A stretch of DNA of 64,000 nucleotides. Source: Flammeovirgaceae bacterium UBA2786. GTDB lineage: Bacteria; Bacteroidota; Bacteroidia; Cytophagales; Cyclobacteriaceae. Below the pieces are notes generated by a model. That model saw nothing but the letters and a program-made list of their open reading frames with translations. It made no database searches and had not been told where the DNA came from. Of the stretch, positions 7,964 to 16,037 are shown piece by piece; position 1 is the first letter of the stretch, and each line of letters opens with the position of its first letter. Where the stretch lies: the NCBI GenBank assembly GCA_002352225.1, contig DEIA01000031.1, positions 14,320-78,319 on the forward strand. Direction: 5' to 3'. The position numbers and the translations under genes were made by a program.

Positions 7964-9159
7964 TGCCGCTTGCCGGAAAGAAAATTCTGCTGGGTGTATG
8001 CGGCAGTATTGCCGCGTACAAATCAGCCTTGCTTATCCGGTTATTGGTTAAAAACGGGGCCGAGATAAAAGTTATTATGACGGCTTCCGCCCATGACTTT
8101 ATCACTCCCCTCACACTCTCTACACTTTCAAAAAATCCGGTTCTTACTCAGTTCACCAAAGACCAAACAGGCGAATGGAATAACCATGTTGAGCTGGGCC
8201 TTTGGGCCGATGCCCTGGTACTTGCACCCGCCAGCGCCAACACACTGGCAAAAATGGCTAATGGAATTTGTGACTCCCTATTGCTGGCCACTTACCTTTC
8301 TGCACGATGCCCGGTTTTCTTTGCCCCGGCTATGGATTTGGATATGTGGAAGCACCCCGCCACACAAAGCAATCTCCAAAAATTAATCACTAACGGTAAT
8401 AAATTAATAGAACCCTCTCATGGCGAATTAGCCAGTGGTTTGGTGGGAACAGGTCGCATGGCTGAACCCGAACAGATTTTAGAGACGTTGCATTCTTTTT
8501 TTAAACCCGGAAAACTTAGCGGAAAAAAAGCACTGGTAACAGCCGGCCCCACGTATGAAGCTTTAGATCCTGTTCGGTTTATCGGCAACCATAGCTCCGG
8601 CAAAATGGGTTTTGCTATTGCTGAAGAACTTTATTTACAAGGTGCTGAGGTAACATTAGTTTCGGGCCCTACCCATTTGGCCGATCCTGCCGGAGTACAT
8701 GTAATACGTGTAAATTCTGCAGAGGAAATGTTTATGGCCAGTCAGCAACATTTCGCACATTCTGATATTACCATTTTTGCCGCTGCCGTTGCTGATTATA
8801 AGCCAGCCATTAAGGCAGATCAAAAAATTAAAAAAGGAAGCGCCCCAATGGTTATCGAATTAGTAAAGACCTACGATATTGCTGCGGAACTTGGGAAGCA
8901 AAAAAAACCAGGACAAATTACAGTAGGTTTCGCGCTGGAAACTGAAAACGAACGCACCAATGCGCAATCAAAACTAAAGAACAAAAACTTCGATCTGATT
9001 ATACTCAACTCATTAAACGATGCCGGAGCCGGATTTGGGCACGACACCAACAAAATTTCGGTGCTGAGCCCGGCAGGATTTAAAGATTTTAATCTTAAAT
9101 CGAAAAAAGAAGTTGCAGCCGATATCGTTACAACTATAATCGAATATGCTTATGCGTAA
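7963..9159 (+). CDS. coaBC: Bifunctional phosphopantothenoylcysteine decarboxylase/synthetase
   Basis: 398 residues. The N-terminal half is the flavoprotein decarboxylase CoaC (GKKILLGVCGSIAAYKSALLIRLL; NHVELGLWADALVLAPASANTLAKMANGICDSLL with the family PASANT motif; PAMDLDMW). The C-terminal half is the CoaB synthetase (KALVTAGPTYEALDPVRFIGNHSSGKMG). Together they make 4'-phosphopantetheine from phosphopantothenate and cysteine in CoA synthesis. It is translationally coupled to rpoZ at its start and overlaps porD by 14 nt at its end. Confidence 0.96.
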   Translation: MPLAGKKILLGVCGSIAAYKSALLIRLLVKNGAEIKVIMTASAHDFITPLTLSTLSKNPVLTQFTKDQTGEWNNHVELGLWADALVLAPASANTLAKMANGICDSLLLATYLSARCPVFFAPAMDLDMWKHPATQSNLQKLITNGNKLIEPSHGELASGLVGTGRMAEPEQILETLHSFFKPGKLSGKKALVTAGPTYEALDPVRFIGNHSSGKMGFAIAEELYLQGAEVTLVSGPTHLADPAGVHVIRVNSAEEMFMASQQHFAHSDITIFAAAVADYKPAIKADQKIKKGSAPMVIELVKTYDIAAELGKQKKPGQITVGFALETENERTNAQSKLKNKNFDLIILNSLNDAGAGFGHDTNKISVLSPAGFKDFNLKSKKEVAADIVTTIIEYAYA

Positions 9160-10042
9160 TCTTGTATTTGTTCTGATCCTTGTTTTCGGCCACCCTGCAG
9201 TTGGTCAGGAATTATTTTTTAAGGTTACTGTAAATGCTGATCAGATTCAAACTACCGACCGGGCAGTGTTTAAAGATATGGAACGGGCCTTTGCCAACTT
9301 TCTTAATACACGGAAATGGACTAATGATTCATATAAGAATCATGAGAAAATAAATTGTTCGCTTTTTCTCAACATAAGCAAGATGCCTTCCATTGGAAGT
9401 TTTGTGGCCAATGCTCAGATTACTGCGGCCCGCCCGGTGTATAACGGCAACTATGAAAGTGTACTCCTTAATTTTGCTGACAGAGAATGGGAATTTGAAT
9501 ACATTGAATCGCTACCGTTAGAATATAATGACAACACATATATTTCAAATCTTACCTCTATGCTTGCATTTTATGCATACGTGGTATTGGCGGCCGACTA
9601 TGATTCGTTTAGTGAACTAGGGGGTAACCCCTTTGTTCAACGAGCGTTGCAGGTAGTTAATAATGCACAGTCAACCAGCCAGGCAGGCTGGGCTGCATTG
9701 GGTAATCCCAGAAACCGGTATGCCCTGGTCGAAAATCTAAACAATCCGCAAATGGTTGATTTGCGTAAAGACAGCTATCGGTACCACCGGTTAGCATTAG
9801 ATACATTCGATAAAAACCCGGATCAAAGCCGTGAAATAATACTGGAAGTATTAAAAAATATTAAAAAAGTGTGGACCATTTACCCCAACGCCATTTCGGT
9901 TATTTCCTTTTTTGATGCGAAATCGAACGAACTGGTTAATGTGTTTTCGCAGGGTAATCTTAATCTACGCAGGGAAGCCTTCGATATTCTTACCTCCATC
10001 GACCCAAAGCGAAACATTTACCAAAAAATCATTACCAACTAA
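9146..10042 (+). CDS. porD: Type IX secretion protein PorD (DUF4835)
   Basis: 298 residues. A short signal peptide (LMRNLVFVLILVFGHPAVGQ) is followed by the DUF4835 pattern: ELFFKVTVNADQIQTTDRAVFKDMERAFANFLNTRKWTND, FEYIESLPLEYNDNTYISNLTSMLAFYAYVVLAADYDSFS, and a conserved GG-NPF region. Family members are named PorD and are needed for T9SS-dependent secretion, though the molecular role is unclear. An alternative ATG lies two codons in (9152). The start overlaps coaBC, so expression is tied to the bamD-coaBC transcript. Confidence 0.88.
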   Translation: MLMRNLVFVLILVFGHPAVGQELFFKVTVNADQIQTTDRAVFKDMERAFANFLNTRKWTNDSYKNHEKINCSLFLNISKMPSIGSFVANAQITAARPVYNGNYESVLLNFADREWEFEYIESLPLEYNDNTYISNLTSMLAFYAYVVLAADYDSFSELGGNPFVQRALQVVNNAQSTSQAGWAALGNPRNRYALVENLNNPQMVDLRKDSYRYHRLALDTFDKNPDQSREIILEVLKNIKKVWTIYPNAISVISFFDAKSNELVNVFSQGNLNLRREAFDILTSIDPKRNIYQKIITN

Positions 10043-10050
10043 TACGTTTG
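10043..10050 (+). promoter_or_regulatory. Possible -7 box for recN
   Basis: TACGTTTG fits TAnnTTTG and lies 32 nt before the recN ATG, just after the porD stop. No -33 TTG is seen at standard distance, so this is weak support for separate recN transcription. Confidence 0.3.
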
Positions 10051-10082
10051 TCGGGGTTGAGTTTTTATTTTAGCACTTTACC

Positions 10083-11735
10083 ATGCTCACCCATCTCACC
10101 ATAAAAAATTACGCACTCATTAAACACCTGGAGCTTTCGCCTGCCAGTGGGTTGAATGCGATTACAGGCGAAACCGGGGCTGGTAAATCAATCTTGCTGG
10201 GTGCAATTGGTTTGTTACTGGGTAATCGTGCCGATACCAAATCCCTTTGGGATGAAGGTGAGAAATGTGTTACCGAGGGCATATTTTCTGTGCAGGATTA
10301 TGGTTTAGAAAAACTCTTTGCTGAGGAAAACCTGGACTATGATACACAAGCTGTTTTGCGCAGAGAAATTGCTCCTAACGGAAAAAGCCGGGCTTTTATT
10401 AACGATACTCCCGTTACACTTGATGTGATGCGAAAGATCGGCTCGCGCTTGATGGATGTTCATTCACAGCACGAGACTTTAGAGTTGGGCTCAAAAAAAT
10501 TCCAACTGGAGTTAATTGACTCCTTTGCCGGTAATGCAGACTTGCGAAAGAATTACAGCGGTAGCTGGAGTGAATATCAGAATGCCGTTACTGCCTTTCA
10601 GCAATTGCAAACAGAGAGTACACAACTCAAAAAAGAATCTGACTTTGTTAAGTTTCAGTTGGAAGAACTTACTAAAGCTAACCTGATTGAAGGCGAACTT
10701 GAAAAATTAGAGGCTGAGTTAAAGATTGCAGAACACACTGAAGAAATTAAAAGCAATCTCAACGCAGCATTGCAACAACTTTCGCAAGCTGATTTTTCAA
10801 TTACCACAGGATTGGTAACCGTACGCAACCAGTTACAAGCTATTGCATCCTACTCCATTACCTATCAAGATTTATTGCAACGCATTGAAAGTACACGCAT
10901 TGAATTAAATGACATTGCTTCGGAACTGGAACAAGCCGAAGAAAAAGTTGAATTTGATCCTAAGCGGACTGAAGAGGTCAAAGATCGCGTAAGCACCATT
11001 TATCAGTTACAGCATAAACATCAATCCAAAACGGTAGCTGATCTTATTAGCTTGCGCAATTCACTACAAGAGCAAGCCAACAAAACCAATAATCTGGATG
11101 CATTACTAAAAGAAGCTTCCATAAAGGTGGACAAATCCACCAAGCAACTTAACCAGGATGCAACTGTATTAAGTCAAAGTCGACAAAAAACTTTTGCAAC
11201 GCTTGCCAAACAATTGGTGAAGTTGCTGAAAGAACTTGGTATTGCGGATGCCGCCTTGTCAATCGATCATCAGGTTATTGAGCCCGGTGTCCGCGGCATT
11301 GATGCTATTGAAATACTCTTTAGTGCTAACAAAGGCATGGCCCCTAAACCGCTGACACAAGTTGCTTCGGGCGGAGAGTTTTCGCGGGTAATGTTTAGTA
11401 TTAAATATGTAATGGCCGGACGCACCGCATTGCCTACATTAATTCTGGATGAAATCGACACCGGAATTTCGGGCGAGATTGCCATTCAGATGGGCAATAG
11501 AATGAAAGAAATGTCGGCCCGGCATCAGGTAATTGCCATTAGTCACTTACCCCAAATTGCTGCTAAGGCCGAATCTCATTTTTTTGTTTATAAAGAAAAC
11601 AAAAGCAATCGTACGGTTACGGCAATCAGAGAACTAAGCCCGGAAGAGCGAATAACTGAGATTGCCAAAATGATTGGAGGCGCCATTCCATCAACTCTTG
11701 CCCTGCAAAATGCAAGGGAATTACTCAATTCTTAG
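10083..11735 (+). CDS. recN: DNA repair protein RecN
   Basis: 550 residues, an SMC-like ATPase of double-strand break repair. Walker A is GETGAGKS at residues 29-36. A long central coiled coil (about 160-370) separates the two ATPase halves. The C-terminal half carries the ABC signature ASGGEFSRVMFSIK and Walker B LILDEIDTGISGEIA, then a conserved HLPQIAAKAESHF switch. Length and order fit the family. Confidence 0.95.
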   Translation: MLTHLTIKNYALIKHLELSPASGLNAITGETGAGKSILLGAIGLLLGNRADTKSLWDEGEKCVTEGIFSVQDYGLEKLFAEENLDYDTQAVLRREIAPNGKSRAFINDTPVTLDVMRKIGSRLMDVHSQHETLELGSKKFQLELIDSFAGNADLRKNYSGSWSEYQNAVTAFQQLQTESTQLKKESDFVKFQLEELTKANLIEGELEKLEAELKIAEHTEEIKSNLNAALQQLSQADFSITTGLVTVRNQLQAIASYSITYQDLLQRIESTRIELNDIASELEQAEEKVEFDPKRTEEVKDRVSTIYQLQHKHQSKTVADLISLRNSLQEQANKTNNLDALLKEASIKVDKSTKQLNQDATVLSQSRQKTFATLAKQLVKLLKELGIADAALSIDHQVIEPGVRGIDAIEILFSANKGMAPKPLTQVASGGEFSRVMFSIKYVMAGRTALPTLILDEIDTGISGEIAIQMGNRMKEMSARHQVIAISHLPQIAAKAESHFFVYKENKSNRTVTAIRELSPEERITEIAKMIGGAIPSTLALQNARELLNS

Positions 11736-11752
11736 CCTACCCAACTGGCTTA

Positions 11753-11760
11753 TAGGTTTG
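11753..11760 (+). promoter_or_regulatory. -7 box upstream of the first RRM gene
   Basis: TAGGTTTG matches TAnnTTTG. A start near 11766 would give a leader of roughly 90 nt before the ATG at 11859, long for this genome. Confidence 0.4.
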
Positions 11761-11858
11761 AAAACTTCAGATTAATTTCTATTTTGGACATGGATGAGGC
11801 CCCGTACAACGGTTTTCCTCGTTTTAATCAAGATTCACTACTTAATTATTGCAGTATT

Positions 11859-12116
11859 ATGAACATTTTCGTGGCTCGTTTAAATTTTAAGACCCGCTCG
11901 GAAGAACTTCAGACAGCTTTTGCCAAATTTGGTGAGGTTACTTCTGCCAAAATTGTTAAAGACCGTGACACAGGGCGTTCTAAAGGGTTTGGTTTTGTTG
12001 AAATGCCCAACGATGAAGAAGCCAAACAAGCAATTGCAGCCCTTAACGAAACCGAACTGGATGGCCGGACGATTGTAGTTAAACCCGCCAATCCTAAAAC
12101 CTCTTCCGAAGGATAA
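11859..12116 (+). CDS. Small RNA-binding protein (single RRM)
   Basis: 85 residues, essentially one RNA-recognition motif. RNP2 is MNIFVARLNF and RNP1 is KGFGFVEM, with two helices between strands (SEELQTAFAKFGEV; EEAKQAIAALNETELDG). An in-frame TTG at 11784 would add 25 residues with no domain character, so I chose the ATG at 11859. Such single-RRM proteins are common in Bacteroidota and in cyanobacteria, where some are cold-induced. Unlike the second copy at 34401 it has no Gly-rich tail. A strong terminator follows at 12154. Confidence 0.9.
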   Translation: MNIFVARLNFKTRSEELQTAFAKFGEVTSAKIVKDRDTGRSKGFGFVEMPNDEEAKQAIAALNETELDGRTIVVKPANPKTSSEG

Positions 12117-12153
12117 ACACTTCAATCTAATCCCATTAATATAACTTCTAAAC

Positions 12154-12186
12154 AAATAGCGAGGTCATCTCGCTATTTTTGTTTTT
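12154..12186 (+). terminator. Rho-independent terminator, ending 6 nt before the next ATG
   Basis: AAATAGCGAG and CTCGCTATTT (12154-12163 and 12169-12178) form a perfect 10-bp stem around a GTCAT loop, followed by TTGTTTTT. It ends the RRM transcript but lies immediately before the transporter ATG at 12193. Confidence 0.85.
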
Positions 12187-12192
12187 CTCTTT

Positions 12193-13647
12193 ATGGACGA
12201 AAGTAGCAATCACCCTATCGTTAAGCAGGCAGGTTTTATTGCCGGCCCGCTTGCCTTCATTTTAATCACTACGCTTGTTGGTCCAGATTTTATTTCGCCC
12301 AGTGCAGGTAAAGTGTTGGCGGTTGCCACCTGGATGATAATCTGGTGGATTTCGGAAGCCGCCCCTGTATCCATTACTGCCTTGCTACCTCTTATTATTT
12401 TTCCATTTCTCGGAATTATGAAAATGAGCGAGGCTGCCGCTCCGTATGCAAACCCTATCATCTTCTTATTTATGGGTGGCTTTATGATTGCACTTGCACT
12501 GGAAAAGCATCGGTTACACGAACGCATTGCACTTAATCTTGTACGCGTAACCGGAACTTCCGGAAACGGGATTATCCTGGGCTTCACCATAGCTACAGGG
12601 TTTATAAGCATGTGGATCAGCAATACGGCCACAGCCATGATGATGCTGCCCATAGCCATATCTGTTATCAACTTATTACGCAGAACCAACAGCGAAACGA
12701 TAACCTTGGGCGAACGAAATTTTGGTATTGTCCTGATGTTGGTAATTGCCTATGCGGCCAATATTGGTGGTGTAGCTACCATAATCGGAACTCCGCCCAA
12801 TGTAGTATTTATAGGTTTGTTGGATCAGTTTAGCCACACAAAAATATCCTTCGGAAAGTGGATGCTGGTAGGACTTCCACTGAGTATAGCTGTAATGGGA
12901 TTAGGTTATGTAGCCCTCACCCGTTTCTTATTTCCAAATAAATTGCAGCAAATCTCAGGAGCAGATGCATTGATTAAAAACCGTCTTACCGACCTGGGCC
13001 CCATGCGCACCGAAGAGAAATTAGTACTCGCCATATTTACCCTCACCTCTTTGTCGTGGATTTTCCAACAACCGTTCAACCTGCTTTTAGGCAGCGAACT
13101 TTTGAATGATACTAACATTGGAATGGCTGGGGGCGCCTTAATGTTTCTTGTTCCTGCCAGCTTCAGGCAATTTAAGTTTTTACTGGTGTGGAAGGATACT
13201 GAAAAACTTTCGTGGGGTATTCTAATTCTTTTTGGTGGGGGCCTTTGCCTGGCACAGGGTTTATCAAGCGCAGGTATTATTCAGGCTGTGGGAAGTTACA
13301 TTGCACAACAAAGCCAGTCAGTAAACTGGCTTTTGTTCGGGCTAATCACCGCCTCCATCTTTATAACCGAACTAATGAGTAATGTAGCTCTGATTCAGAT
13401 ATTCATTCCGGTTGTGTTTGGTATTGCTGCCAACCTGGGTATCGACCCTATCTTACTGGGTATGCCAGTAACCCTGGGAGCCAGTATGGCTTTTATGTTC
13501 CCCATAGCCACTCCCCCCAATGCTATTGTGTTTTCTTCGGGACACATGAACGTAAAAGATATGATGCGGGCTGGGCTTGTAATTAATATTATTGCTTTGG
13601 TATTGATTTACCTTGGAGCCAAAATTCTTGTACCTCTTATTCTATAA
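12193..13647 (+). CDS. DASS-family (SLC13) sodium:anion symporter
   Basis: 484 residues, strongly hydrophobic with around eleven or more membrane segments and two re-entrant repeats. The DASS hallmarks are the paired SNT/SN-type motifs: ISNTATAMMMLPIA followed by IGTPPNVVF, and TELMSNVALIQIFIPV followed by PIATPPNAIVFSSGH, which form the Na+ and carboxylate sites. It likely imports dicarboxylates, or sulfate-type anions, with sodium; the substrate cannot be read from sequence. The start lies just past a terminator hairpin, so expression depends on read-through or an undetected promoter. Confidence 0.9.
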   Translation: MDESSNHPIVKQAGFIAGPLAFILITTLVGPDFISPSAGKVLAVATWMIIWWISEAAPVSITALLPLIIFPFLGIMKMSEAAAPYANPIIFLFMGGFMIALALEKHRLHERIALNLVRVTGTSGNGIILGFTIATGFISMWISNTATAMMMLPIAISVINLLRRTNSETITLGERNFGIVLMLVIAYAANIGGVATIIGTPPNVVFIGLLDQFSHTKISFGKWMLVGLPLSIAVMGLGYVALTRFLFPNKLQQISGADALIKNRLTDLGPMRTEEKLVLAIFTLTSLSWIFQQPFNLLLGSELLNDTNIGMAGGALMFLVPASFRQFKFLLVWKDTEKLSWGILILFGGGLCLAQGLSSAGIIQAVGSYIAQQSQSVNWLLFGLITASIFITELMSNVALIQIFIPVVFGIAANLGIDPILLGMPVTLGASMAFMFPIATPPNAIVFSSGHMNVKDMMRAGLVINIIALVLIYLGAKILVPLIL

Positions 13648-13695
13648 CAAAGCTTTGACATCCGATCGATTAATCAATCGTGACGTTAGCTCGTA

Positions 13696-14058
13696 CTATG
13701 AATTATTTGCTTGCTTGTTCTTTTTCTCTTCAATAAGATAAGCAAGCCCTAGTCCGGCACCTCCAAACAAAAGTATCATCGAGAAATAAGCTACTTCTTC
13801 CATTCTGAAGAGTTCATCCAGCCAATAACCCATTAACAAACCTATACCTCCACCTACCAGTAATAAAGAAGCCCGCAATGCCCCGGAAGTAGACCTCTCC
13901 TTTTTAAACAAATCAGGATTTAGTCCTTTATCAATAATAGCCATACGCTCGAGGTTTTCGAACTTGCGCACATAGGTAAGCATAACAAAAGCACCTAAGG
14001 TGATAATAATGGGCATCAGTATGCCTAATACCGGAATAATAACTTCATTGTCGTTCAT
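13696..14058 (-). CDS. DUF6249-type small membrane protein
   Basis: 120 residues from the ATG at 14058 (an upstream in-frame start at 14166 adds residues without structure). Three hydrophobic segments are visible: IPVLGILMPIIITLGAFVMLTYV, ASLLLVGGGIGLLMGYWL and SMILLFGGAGLGLAYLI. The loop ERMAIIDKGLNPDLF is typical of the family. It is divergent from the ECF sigma factor gene and may belong to the same regulon; no function is known. Confidence 0.75.
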   Translation of the reverse strand: MNDNEVIIPVLGILMPIIITLGAFVMLTYVRKFENLERMAIIDKGLNPDLFKKERSTSGALRASLLLVGGGIGLLMGYWLDELFRMEEVAYFSMILLFGGAGLGLAYLIEEKKNKQANNS

Positions 14059-14171
14059 AGCATTAGTTTTTAATATTTGACCCCTTTGACGCCCCTGGCC
14101 TGCCATCGGGTTACAGTAAATTTCAATAAAAATACCTGTAACTTGTTTTATGTAATCTGCGTCCAAGAGTC

Positions 14172-14732
14172 GTGATCACCTCCGAGGAAGAAAATCAGTT
14201 ACTTGACCGGATACTGGCCGGTGATAAGCAAGCCTATGCCCGATTGGTGGATAAGCATAAGAGTTTTGCTTTTACCATTGCATTTAAAGTTTTAGATAAC
14301 CGGGCCGAGGCTGAAGAGGCTGCCCAGGATGCTTTCATAAAAGCATTTCATTACCTGAAAAATTTTAACCGGCAGGCCCGGTTTAGTACCTGGTTGTACC
14401 GGATTACATTTAATACCGCCATAAGTTATAAACGAAAACACAAGCCCGTTTTTCAGTCGGTAGAACAAACGGTAATTACAGATAACAATCTGGTCGAATC
14501 TGAATTAGAGCAACACGATAAATTGCAATTCGTTCACAAAGCCATGCAGGCGCTAAATGAAGCGGATAGATTAGCCTTGCAATTGTTTTACCTGAATGAA
14601 TTTTCGCTTGAAGAAGTGGCCACGATTACAGCACAGAATGTTAATACTGTTAAAGTACGGGTGCATCGTGCCCGACAACGACTGGCTGATGAACTAAAAA
14701 GAATTTTAAAACAAGAAGCTATAACTTTATAA
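14172..14732 (+). CDS. ECF-family RNA polymerase sigma factor
   Basis: 186 residues with a GTG start. Region 2 (about 10-85: FTIAFKVLDNRAEAEEAAQDAFIKAFHYLKNFNRQARFSTWLYRI) contacts core polymerase and the -10 element. Region 4 (about 120-175: LNEADRLALQLFYLNEFSLEEVATITAQNVNTVKVRVHRARQRL) is the -35 helix-turn-helix. The gene for its probable anti-sigma factor begins 4 nt after its stop. Target genes are not evident, though the divergent DUF6249 gene is a candidate. Confidence 0.93.
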   Translation: MITSEEENQLLDRILAGDKQAYARLVDKHKSFAFTIAFKVLDNRAEAEEAAQDAFIKAFHYLKNFNRQARFSTWLYRITFNTAISYKRKHKPVFQSVEQTVITDNNLVESELEQHDKLQFVHKAMQALNEADRLALQLFYLNEFSLEEVATITAQNVNTVKVRVHRARQRLADELKRILKQEAITL

Positions 14733-14736
14733 TGCT

Positions 14737-15249
14737 ATGAAGTTACCCATAACAGACGAACACCTGCTGCGCTACCTCAATGGTGAATTAGAGGCAGCCG
14801 AAATCGCCACACTCAAATCTCAACTGGCTGATTCAAATGAGTTAAATCAGCGATTGGAAGAGTTGCGCGTTATTCAAACGTATTTAAAACAATCCAACCA
14901 ATTGGAAACGCCCGGTGCTAATTTTACTGATACAGTAATGGCTGGGTTGGAGCGCATAAAAACAGAAAACATTTCAGCCAGACGTGGATTAATCTTACTG
15001 ATCGGGTCTATTGTAGCATCGGGTATTGCGTTGGGTTTAATTTCATTAGGCGTGTTCGATTCTTCTACTTCGCTTTTGATAGAGTCGCCCGTTAAAAACA
15101 AATTGTTAAACATGCCGGAGATTAGCATTCCGTTCAACACCAAGGTTTTGATAAACGGAATTCTCTTTTTAAATCTCGGGTTGCTCTTTATGCTTTTAGA
15201 TCGCACAATTCTAAAACCCTTATTTCAGAATCGCGCAACTGCCGGATAA
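14737..15249 (+). CDS. Putative anti-sigma factor with two membrane segments
   Basis: 170 residues. A cytoplasmic N-terminal helical part (TDEHLLRYLNGELEAAEIATLKSQLADSNELNQRLEELR) resembles the anti-sigma domain. Hydrophobic segments follow at about 85-107 (GLILLIGSIVASGIALGLISLGV) and 135-155 (VLINGILFLNLGLLFMLL). Its place 4 nt after an ECF sigma gene supports the call. The short loop between the membrane helices could be the sensing part. Confidence 0.75.
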   Translation: MKLPITDEHLLRYLNGELEAAEIATLKSQLADSNELNQRLEELRVIQTYLKQSNQLETPGANFTDTVMAGLERIKTENISARRGLILLIGSIVASGIALGLISLGVFDSSTSLLIESPVKNKLLNMPEISIPFNTKVLINGILFLNLGLLFMLLDRTILKPLFQNRATAG

Positions 15250-15255
15250 AAAAAC

Positions 15256-15383
15256 GAGGCTTTCTCAAAAGTCGTTCTGTCATCGCGGATTTGTTCCGCG
15301 ATCTCGATTTAGTGGTACTAAACGAGATTCCGGCACAAGGCCGGAATGACATTCAAGTCTTAATTTGACTTTGAGACAGCCTC
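15256..15383. repeat. Foldback (MITE-like) repeat, copy 1
   Basis: A 128-nt element nearly identical to 31486-31614. Imperfect terminal inverted repeats (GAGGCTTTCTCAAAAGTC against GACTTTGAGACAGCCTC) enclose three hairpins: ATCGCGGA/TCCGCGAT (15282-15302), a bulged CTCG-TTTAGT/ACTAAACGAG stem (15303-15326), and ATTCCGGC/GCCGGAAT (15327-15347). It has no coding capacity. Flanking AAAC/GTTT extends the repeat. It lies between convergent genes, so it may also terminate transcription on both sides. Confidence 0.85.
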
Positions 15384-15422
15384 GTTTGATCAGATAATTC
15401 AACCTGTATCTGAAAAATTCTG

Positions 15423-16016
15423 TTACGAGGCCCAGGTCTTTCCGTTACCAGCTTCACTTAAAGGGATACAGCCCTTGTACGAACCCGGTACGGCCTCGTA
15501 TTGCAACACTTGTGTGGCCCCCGGCTCAGATGTAAAGAAGCCTAACAAGGTAAGTTCTTTTGCAGAAAGAATAAACGGGCGCTCTATAGAAGAGTCTGCC
15601 CTAACTGCATTTACAGCGGCTTCGTTCTGAGCTTTTACAAACGCCAGTTGTTTTTCAGGATCGAGGTAAACAAAACTATCGCCATTCGCTTCTTTCGATT
15701 TTGTATCAAAATCAGTAAGGCCTGTTAAAAATTTATCCTGATCTTCCTTCTTATAGCACTCTTTTAATATCTGATCAATAAATCCCGGTACACCGGCTTC
15801 TTTCGCTCCGGCTGTATCTGTTTTAGGAATGATGGTTTGTGTTAATTCACTAATCAATCGCGCCTGATCTTCAGTAAAGAATGAGGGTGTGTAGGTAAGT
15901 TCAGGAGTAGCTTTACACCCTTGCATTATTCCTGCAAAGGCAGTGGCTGAAACAGCCGCGCCCATCAGCAATGCTGTTTTGCGCAAGGCTTCTCTTCTAT
16001 CCATTAGTTGGTTCAT
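15423..16016 (-). CDS. Gluconate 2-dehydrogenase subunit 3 family protein (Tat-exported small subunit)
   Basis: 197 residues. The N-terminus has a twin-arginine signal (MDRREALRKTALLMGAAVSA) followed by a lipobox-like GIMQGC. The mature part (FTEDQARLISELTQTIIPKTDTAGAKEAGVPGFIDQIL) matches the small subunit that accompanies membrane-associated GMC dehydrogenases. It is 21 nt downstream of the GMC gene and probably forms a periplasmic complex with it, being needed for export or assembly of the flavoprotein. The substrate is likely a sugar or sugar acid. Confidence 0.88.
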   Translation of the reverse strand: MNQLMDRREALRKTALLMGAAVSATAFAGIMQGCKATPELTYTPSFFTEDQARLISELTQTIIPKTDTAGAKEAGVPGFIDQILKECYKKEDQDKFLTGLTDFDTKSKEANGDSFVYLDPEKQLAFVKAQNEAAVNAVRADSSIERPFILSAKELTLLGFFTSEPGATQVLQYEAVPGSYKGCIPLSEAGNGKTWAS

Positions 16017-16037
16017 AATGTTGCAATTTTTTTCAGT

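Noticed and set aside
9146..10042. DUF4835 protein as a TonB-dependent or adhesin component
   Set aside because: The full-length pattern matches the family named PorD and there is no barrel or plug domain.
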